Origin: Clostridia bacterium
GTDB taxonomy: Bacteria > Bacillota > Clostridia > Christensenellales > Aristaeellaceae
NCBI GenBank assembly: GCA_017549335.1
Contig: JAFYVB010000003.1
Location: forward strand, 62,001-126,000
Direction of reading: 5' to 3'
DNA: 64,000 bases
In this document: positions 58,899 to 64,000 of the stretch, one piece after another
Layout: the number at the start of each line of letters is the position of its first letter
Numbering within the stretch: the first letter of the stretch is position 1
Translations under genes and position numbers: made by a program
The notes under the pieces: generated by a model
Databases searched by the model: none
What the model was told of the DNA's origin: nothing
Seen by the model: only the letters and a program-made list of their open reading frames with translations

Positions 58899-60266
58899 AT
58901 GCATAAGATAACCGTTGTATCGCTGGGGCCGGGCTCCCGCGCACACATCACGCTGGGCGCCATGGAAACGCTGGAAAAGGCCAAACGCCTGATCCTGCGC
59001 ACGGGCGAGGTGGATGCTGCCAGGTTCCTGCAGGAAAAGGGGATCGCTTTTGAAACGCTGGATGCACTCCATGAGGAATGCGAGGATTTTGAGCAGTTCG
59101 CCTCTGCGGCAGCCGGGCAGGTGATGAAAGCTGCCAAGCGCGCCAACGTGGTTTACGCCGTGCTGGATGCCCTGGCGGACGCCACGGTGGATGAATTGCG
59201 CAAACTGTGCCCCGAAAGCGTGACCGTCACGGGCGGTATTCCGCTGTCTGCGCCGCTTTTGCAGGCGGCGGGCGCAAAGATGCCCGTGCGCATCACGTCT
59301 GCCATGGAGCTGACCGTTCCCCAGACGCAGGACGGGCTTCTGATCGTGGAGCTCAATTCGCGGATGCTGGCAGGCGAGTGCAAATTAAAGCTCACGCCCT
59401 GGTACGGCGACGAGTGCGAGGTGTATTTCTTCGCGCCCTCCGAAAAGCCGGAGCGCAGCTTTGTGAAGATCCCGCTGTGTGAAATGGACAGGCAGGGCAA
59501 GTATAATCATACCTGTGCGCTGTACATTCCGCCGGTAAGACTGACCGAGCGCGAGCGCTTTGACGCCCATGATCTCAAGCGGGTCATGGACATTCTCCGC
59601 GGCGAAAACGGCTGCCCCTGGGATAAGGAGCAGACCCACGAATCGCTGGCCCGCTATCTGCTGGAGGAAGCCTACGAAGTGTCCCAGGCCGTGCAGGAAG
59701 AGGATTGGGAGCATGTGGCGGACGAACTGGGCGACGTGCTGCTGCAGGTGTATTTCCACGCTGCCATCGGCGAGCAGTACGGCACCTTTGAATTGAGCGA
59801 TATCACCACCGCCATCTGCCGTAAAATGATCCACAGGCACCGTCATATTTTCGGGGAAGAAGAATTGGAGACGGCGGGCGACGTGCGGGATTTCTGGGAG
59901 CGTATGAAACAAAAGGAACGGGGGAATACCACCCTTGCAGCCCGTTTGAGAGACGTGAGCGAGGGCTTGCCTTCCCTCAGACGCGCAGAGAAGATTTTGG
60001 AAAAAACAGGAAAGCTTTCCGTCGATCCCCTTGTCCTGCTTCGGGACATTCTGGGCGATACGCCCGAAATGCGGCTGCTCGCTGCACAGGAGGAGATCCG
60101 CAAACAGGGGCTGTGCGCCGAGGAAAAAGTGCATCATGCCCTGCAAAAAATCATAAAATGCATGGAAAACGCTGAAAAAGAGGCAAATTTGGAAGGAAAA
60201 TTGCTGGAAAACTTGACAATTGAAGAAATCTATGTATACTGTAAAAGGAGCGCTGCGCGCTTATAA
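58899..60266 (+). CDS. mazG: Tetrapyrrole methylase-like/MazG fusion (YabN)
   Basis: 455 residues. The N-terminal half starts ITVVSLGPGSRAHITLG, a tetrapyrrole methylase-like fold with a degenerate active site. The C-terminal half has a MazG domain: MDILRGENGCPWDKEQTHES, then EEAYEVSQAV and DELGDVLLQVYFHA, with the metal-binding Glu/Asp set, and a second MazG-like region around ITTAICRKMIHRHRHIF. It hydrolyses non-canonical nucleoside triphosphates. The gene follows the flippase and precedes HU, as in many Firmicutes. A HU promoter lies in its 3' end. Confidence 0.93.
   Translation: MHKITVVSLGPGSRAHITLGAMETLEKAKRLILRTGEVDAARFLQEKGIAFETLDALHEECEDFEQFASAAAGQVMKAAKRANVVYAVLDALADATVDELRKLCPESVTVTGGIPLSAPLLQAAGAKMPVRITSAMELTVPQTQDGLLIVELNSRMLAGECKLKLTPWYGDECEVYFFAPSEKPERSFVKIPLCEMDRQGKYNHTCALYIPPVRLTERERFDAHDLKRVMDILRGENGCPWDKEQTHESLARYLLEEAYEVSQAVQEEDWEHVADELGDVLLQVYFHAAIGEQYGTFELSDITTAICRKMIHRHRHIFGEEELETAGDVRDFWERMKQKERGNTTLAARLRDVSEGLPSLRRAEKILEKTGKLSVDPLVLLRDILGDTPEMRLLAAQEEIRKQGLCAEEKVHHALQKIIKCMENAEKEANLEGKLLENLTIEEIYVYCKRSAARL
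60213..60240 (+). promoter_or_regulatory. Promoter for the HU gene, inside mazG
   Basis: TTGACA (60213-60218), a 16-base spacer and TATACT (60235-60240). Confidence 0.65.
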
Positions 60267-60316
60267 AAAGCTATTCGCAGGTGCCCTGCGCACCATTATT
60301 AAGGAGGAACCAATCA

Positions 60317-60592
60317 ATGAATAAGACCGAACTGATCAATGCCGTTGCCAAGGCTGCCGAGCTCAGCCGCAAGGACGCCGACAAGGCTGTGACCGCTCTG
60401 TTTGACGTAGTGACTGAAACTCTGAAGAAGGGCGATAAGGTTCAGATCGTGGGCTTCGGCGCCTTCGAAGCCAAGGAACGCGCTGCCCGTGTTGCCCGCA
60501 ATCCCCGCACCGGCGAAGAAATCGAGATCCCCGCGTCCAAGGCTGTTTCCTTCAAGGTCGGCAAGGCTCTTAAGGACGAAGTGAACAAGTAA
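60317..60592 (+). CDS. hup: DNA-binding protein HU
   Basis: 91 residues, a normal HU length. The sequence MNKTELINAVAKAAELSRKD starts the helix pair, the DNA-binding arm contains FEAKERAARVARNPRTGEEI with the intercalating Pro in RNPRTG, and the protein ends FKVGKALKDEV. It compacts DNA as a dimer. AAGGAGG lies 9-10 bases upstream of ATG 60317, and the start 36 bases upstream in the track is out of context. It has its own promoter and terminator, fitting high expression. Confidence 0.97.
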   Translation: MNKTELINAVAKAAELSRKDADKAVTALFDVVTETLKKGDKVQIVGFGAFEAKERAARVARNPRTGEEIEIPASKAVSFKVGKALKDEVNK

Positions 60593-60617
60593 TACGCAAG
60601 GCTGCGTTAAAGACGGA

Positions 60618-60652
60618 GGGCGGAAGGTTACCTGACCCCTCCGCTTTTTTTA
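60618..60652 (+). terminator. Terminator after HU
   Basis: CGGAGGG/CCCTCCG stem with a ~14-base loop followed by CTTTTTTT. Confidence 0.8.
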
Positions 60653-60674
60653 TGGATGTACGGGAGATCGAAGT

Positions 60675-61370
60675 ATGAACCGGAAAAAACTGATTCTGAT
60701 CGCAGACGACGAAGTGGGCATCCACGAATCGCTGAGGCTGTATTTGAACCGCGAGGGATACGAAGTGTATTCCGTCTTCCGCGGCAGCGACGTGATGGAA
60801 GCGTTTACGCGGATGCGGCCCGATCTTGTGATCCTGGACGTGATGATGCCCGGACGCAGCGGTACGCAGGTGTGCAGCGATATCCGGGCGGTGAGCATGA
60901 CGCCCGTCATCATGCTGACAGCCAAGGGCGAGGAAACGGACAGGCTTCTTGGCTTTGCGCTGGGCGCGGATGATTACATCGTAAAGCCCTTCAGCCCCCG
61001 CGAGGTGGTATCCCGTATTCAGGTGATCTTCCGCCGCCTCAACTCCCTGCAGGTAGCCCCCGAAAACAGCCTTTTGCAAGTGGGCAATACGCAGATCGAT
61101 CTGCGCTGCTATGAGGTACGGGTGAATGGCGAAAACGTGGTGCTCTCTCCCAAGGAAGTGGAGATACTGCACCTGATGGCCGGTCATCCGCGGCAGGTAT
61201 TTACCCGGGAACAGCTGCTGGATTCCATCTGGGGCTTTGATTTTGACGGCGACAGCCGCGTGGTGGATACCTCCATCAAGCGGATCCGCAAAAAATTGCC
61301 GGAGAAAACCTCTTTGCAGCTGCGGGCGGTGTACGGCGTAGGGTATAAGGTCGAGGTGGAAGATGCGTAA
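60675..61370 (+). CDS. OmpR/PhoB-family response regulator
   Basis: 231 residues. The receiver domain has the acidic pair DDE near residues 12-14, the phosphoacceptor Asp in VILDVMMPG (about residue 55), and the conserved Lys in VKPFSPREVVSRI. The winged-helix domain is at the C-terminus: LSPKEVEILHLMAGHPRQVF and VVDTSIKRIRKKL, then YGVGYKVE. It overlaps the histidine kinase gene by 8 bases. The paired kinase and overlap make a bona fide two-component system. Genes controlled are not known; PhoP or envelope-stress (WalR/CssR) types are similar. Confidence 0.96.
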   Translation: MNRKKLILIADDEVGIHESLRLYLNREGYEVYSVFRGSDVMEAFTRMRPDLVILDVMMPGRSGTQVCSDIRAVSMTPVIMLTAKGEETDRLLGFALGADDYIVKPFSPREVVSRIQVIFRRLNSLQVAPENSLLQVGNTQIDLRCYEVRVNGENVVLSPKEVEILHLMAGHPRQVFTREQLLDSIWGFDFDGDSRVVDTSIKRIRKKLPEKTSLQLRAVYGVGYKVEVEDA

Positions 61371-63069
61371 ATTACAGGCGTTTCTCCGCGGGCTGATGCT
61401 GGTGGCAACGCTGTGCATTGTTGTGGTCACCGTAACGCTGTATATCATCTGCAACGCCATTATCCGCCGTTCCTATGCCGATATGTCCCGGGAGGAGCTG
61501 CTGGGCAGCGTGCGGATGGGACAGGAGCTGCTTTCCGAATACCGGGAAGGCAAGATCGATCTTGCGCAGCTTCACGAGGAGATCAATCCCCGGTTCCGCC
61601 ATGATGACGTGTTTTTTCTGTTGACGGATGAAAACGGCACCGTGCTGGATCGTACTGATCATGCCGTTTCCTATTTGAATGAGGAACGGCTTGCGCAGCT
61701 GGTCAAGCAGCTGGAAACGGCGGATACCGTTTTTGACGGTCAGCCCGAAACGGGAGATACCTGCTTTCTCATGGCTGCGCGCCACGCGCAGGGCATGGTC
61801 ATCGCCGGCAAGCCCATGCTGCCCTATGACAGCGCGGTGCGCGGTTTCCGCGCCACGCTGATCACCTACATGGTGCCCGTCATGTTGGTGATGCTGGGCA
61901 TCACGATGGCGCTTTCCATGTATATGGGCAGGCCCGCCAATGAGATCGTCAATGCCGTTCAGCGCCTGAGTGAAGGCGAGGACGTGCACGTGAGCGAATC
62001 GCTGCCCATGGAAATGGACAAGGCCGGACGCGCCTTTAACCGCATTGCCCGAACCATGCGCAAGGCCAAGGGTGATCTGAAATACGAGCGCAATACCTTT
62101 GCTTTGGTGCTTGCGGGCTTGAACGAAGGCGTGATCGCCGTCAGCGAGGACGGCGCCGTTTTGCATGAAAACAAGGCGGCTATAAAGCTTCTGGGAGGCC
62201 GCGAAAGCAAAAGCTATGCGCAGCTGCACGCCGAGCTTTTCCGCTCGCTGGAGGAGAGGACGCCCGCGCTGCGATTGAAGGTGGGGGACGCCACGCTTCT
62301 TGCAGTGTTCAGTCCGCTGCCCGTGCGCGAGGAAGGAAAGCGCGGCGCCATCGCCATGATCCGTGATATCACCGAGCAGGAGCGGCTTGAAATTACAAGG
62401 CGCGATTACGTGGCAAACATCTCCCACGAATTGAGAACGCCCCTTGCCTCCATGCGCGGTATCGCCGAAGGATTGCGTGACGGCCTGGTGGAGGAAAAGG
62501 ACAAGCAGCGCTATTACGAGATGATCGTCACCGAAGTGCACCGCCTGTCGCGGCTTGTTAACGATCTGCTGGAGCTGAGCCATCTGCAGGCTTCTTCCTC
62601 CGCTTTTGAAATGGAGAAGGTGGATCCCGCAGAAACGCTGTATGAGCTGATGGATCGCACCGAGCGTCTGGCCGGGGAAAAAGGGCTTGAAATGAAGATG
62701 GAACTGCCGGAAAAAGCGGTGAAAGTGAAAACCAACGAGGATCGTCTGCAGCAGGTGCTGACGATTTTGCTGGATAACGCCATCAAGTACACGCCTGCAG
62801 GGGGAAACGTCACCCTCGGCGCCCGGAACGTGCCCGAAGGCGTGCGATTCTTTGTCAGAGACAGCGGTGTGGGCATGGATGAATACACCGTCCGCCATGC
62901 CTTTGAGCGCTTTTATCAGGCTGATCCCAGTCACGGAGCCAAGGGCAGCGGACTGGGACTGAGTATTGCCAAAGAGATACTGCAGAAAATGAATATCAAA
63001 ATCCGCGTGGACAGTGAGCCCGGCAAGGGCAGTGAATTTTATTTCACGGTGCCCGTTTGGGAAGCATAA
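61363..63069 (+). CDS. Sensor histidine kinase with HAMP and PAS domains
   Basis: 568 residues. A helix at about 10-30, an extracytoplasmic sensor of ~130 residues, a second helix at about 163-185, and then HAMP (to ~235). A PAS-like region follows (about 245-330; ALVLAGLNEGVIAVSEDGAV). HisKA has the phospho-His in NISHELRTPLASMRGIAEGL, and HATPase carries ILLDNAIKYTPAG, DSGVGMD and GSGLGLSIAKEIL. It resembles PhoR/WalK-type kinases. It overlaps the upstream response regulator. No ligand can be read. Confidence 0.96.
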   Translation: MRKLQAFLRGLMLVATLCIVVVTVTLYIICNAIIRRSYADMSREELLGSVRMGQELLSEYREGKIDLAQLHEEINPRFRHDDVFFLLTDENGTVLDRTDHAVSYLNEERLAQLVKQLETADTVFDGQPETGDTCFLMAARHAQGMVIAGKPMLPYDSAVRGFRATLITYMVPVMLVMLGITMALSMYMGRPANEIVNAVQRLSEGEDVHVSESLPMEMDKAGRAFNRIARTMRKAKGDLKYERNTFALVLAGLNEGVIAVSEDGAVLHENKAAIKLLGGRESKSYAQLHAELFRSLEERTPALRLKVGDATLLAVFSPLPVREEGKRGAIAMIRDITEQERLEITRRDYVANISHELRTPLASMRGIAEGLRDGLVEEKDKQRYYEMIVTEVHRLSRLVNDLLELSHLQASSSAFEMEKVDPAETLYELMDRTERLAGEKGLEMKMELPEKAVKVKTNEDRLQQVLTILLDNAIKYTPAGGNVTLGARNVPEGVRFFVRDSGVGMDEYTVRHAFERFYQADPSHGAKGSGLGLSIAKEILQKMNIKIRVDSEPGKGSEFYFTVPVWEA

Positions 63070-63074
63070 GGAAA

Positions 63075-63105
63075 AGCAGCGCCTTACGGGCGCTGCTCTT
63101 TTTTA
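63075..63105 (+). terminator. Terminator after the histidine kinase
   Basis: AGCAGCGCC/GGCGCTGCT stem with loop TTACG followed by CTTTTTTAT. The stem overlaps the 3' end of the convergent sdpI gene. Confidence 0.8.
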
Positions 63106-63731
63106 TGCAGTCTATAGGAATATACGATGTTTGCAATGCAGAGGATCAGAAGCACGGAAAAGAAAATGATCAGCTGCAGGCGCTCTGAAAGGAAGGCGCA
63201 GAGGATCAAAATCAATCCGCCGATCATCCACAATGGGCCTGCCATGCGGTGGGTTTTGCGCCAGTTATCCTCGCTTTTCAGCGTCCAGGGCAGGCGGATG
63301 CCCAGAGAGCCGTTGGGGCGGAATTTGGGCATATAATTGCCTGCGATCAGGAAGAAAGCGCCCAGCAGGAAATTGACGTAGCTGAGGACCTGCAGCTGAT
63401 CGACCAGCGTGCCGCCCAGCAGCATCCCGCCGGAAAACAGCGCGGTGACGGGCATGGCCCAGTAGGCGACAGCCAGCGCTTTAGGGGATTGAGCGGCGTT
63501 TTTCGCATCCAGATGGGTCATGAACAGGCAGAACAGATGCATCAGGAAGATGAAGCCGGGAATGGTCAGGATGGCAGATAGCTTGCCCATGGTGCCGTCC
63601 GGCTCGCCGGCGGCGTTCCAGTGGGTGATCAGCCGGTCAGGCAGACGGTCCCACATCAGAAAACCGGCGATCATGGGGATGAAAATCACAAAGGTCGTGA
63701 TGAAAAACAGCTTTTTATTCCACTTTTTCAT
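63084..63731 (-). CDS. sdpI: SdpI-family membrane protein
   Basis: 215 residues with about six hydrophobic segments. The N-terminal DUF1648-type part has FMLWDRLPDRLITHWNAAGEPDG-like sequence (LMWDRLPDRLITHWNAAGEP) and a C-terminal SdpI signature reading GNYMPKFRPNGSLGIRLPW followed by NWRKTHRMAG. In B. subtilis SdpI gives immunity to the SdpC toxin and sequesters SdpR. AAAGGAG lies upstream, and the start overlaps the sdpR gene by 17 bases. No sdpC toxin is seen in the window, so a broader envelope role is possible. Confidence 0.92.
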   Translation of the reverse strand: MKKWNKKLFFITTFVIFIPMIAGFLMWDRLPDRLITHWNAAGEPDGTMGKLSAILTIPGFIFLMHLFCLFMTHLDAKNAAQSPKALAVAYWAMPVTALFSGGMLLGGTLVDQLQVLSYVNFLLGAFFLIAGNYMPKFRPNGSLGIRLPWTLKSEDNWRKTHRMAGPLWMIGGLILILCAFLSERLQLIIFFSVLLILCIANIVYSYRLHKKEQRP

Positions 63732-63996
63732 GGTTGGCTCCTTTCAGATCGCTGATCCACATAAGAATTTCTTCCAGTACGGAAGCGTTCAGCTCATAAT
63801 AAATATACTTGCCCTGCCGCGTGTCGCGGATGAGATCTGCCTCCTTGAGGATGGACAGATGCTTGGATACGGCAGCGGCGGAAAAAGGAAAATGCTCTGC
63901 GATCTCGCCTGCGGACAGGCTTTTTTCCTTGAGCAGTGTCAGGATCTCCCGGCGGGCGGGATCCCCCAGAGCGCGCATGGTTTGCTGCAGGGACAT
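63715..63996 (-). CDS. sdpR: ArsR/SdpR-family repressor
   Basis: 93 residues with a winged helix-turn-helix: RALGDPARREILTLLKEKSL, SAGEIAEHFPFSAAAVSKHL and SILKEADLIRDTRQGKYIYY. No Cys metal site (ELCVCDL) is present, so it is of the SdpR rather than metal-sensing ArsR type. Its start is 4 bases from the window's right edge, so its promoter and ribosome site are not visible, and an earlier start outside the window cannot be excluded. It overlaps sdpI, its likely partner: in B. subtilis SdpI traps SdpR at the membrane when toxin is bound. Confidence 0.93.
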   Translation of the reverse strand: MSLQQTMRALGDPARREILTLLKEKSLSAGEIAEHFPFSAAAVSKHLSILKEADLIRDTRQGKYIYYELNASVLEEILMWISDLKGANHEKVE

Positions 63997-64000
63997 GTTG

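Overview
The window is 64 kb of gene-dense DNA with fairly high GC and the features of a strictly anaerobic Gram-positive of the Clostridia, probably a gut or uncultured lineage. The signs are a T-box leader, two [FeFe]-hydrogenase-type proteins, strong AAGGAGG ribosome sites, an SdpR/SdpI pair, a SpoIIE-type phosphatase, CotH kinases and a SpoVB/MurJ-like flippase. There is no phage, IS element, CRISPR array or rRNA. One tRNA, tRNA-Thr(GGU), is present.

Layout: 1-10.9 kb holds housekeeping and stand-alone genes: a phosphoglucomutase, a solute-binding-like protein, a frameshifted surface protease, prfC, typA, ald and a CapA-like protein. 10.9-15.6 kb is a minus-strand redox-sensing operon: thioredoxin-like ferredoxin, group B-type [FeFe]-hydrogenase homologue, hydrogenase-like protein with a PAS domain, and SpoIIE-type phosphatase. 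A Rex-like palindrome sits at its start site. 15.7-20.1 kb has a large lamin-tail/CotH surface protein and an OPA-type transporter. 20.2-25.2 kb has paaK (frameshifted) plus an ACT-domain gene behind a T-box that may read tRNA-Phe, a divergent LysR regulator, a TauE-like exporter, tRNA-Thr and a second LysR regulator. 25.4-29.8 kb is a HAD-permease-permease-binding protein operon resembling a Ugp-type importer.

29.9-48.5 kb is dominated by cell-envelope genes. The most striking unit is a minus-strand operon at 30.4-35.1 kb: a secreted protein with four peptidoglycan-binding-like repeats and an alkaline-phosphatase-superfamily domain, a YidC insertase fused to a CDP-glycerol glycerophosphotransferase-like domain, and a small membrane protein with an acidic tail. 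Divergent from it are a second CotH kinase, a large GT-C-like membrane protein, a dolichol-phosphate-mannose-synthase-like glycosyltransferase and a PHP phosphoesterase. A lipoprotein with four PG-binding repeats, a polysaccharide deacetylase with an altered active site, a MATE exporter, an RluA-family pseudouridine synthase and a YARHG protein follow.

48.6-64 kb is largely core: a kinase-like protein, MATE exporter, tsaD, a DUF1461-like protein, prfB, secA, a flippase, the MazG/YabN fusion, HU, a two-component system and sdpI/sdpR.

Three genes are interrupted: single-base frameshifts in the protease and in paaK, and an in-frame TAG in a small membrane protein. None of the 51 or so complete genes ends in TAG. 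All coordinates, start choices, promoters and repeats were read by eye. Family names rest on motif recognition, not database searches.
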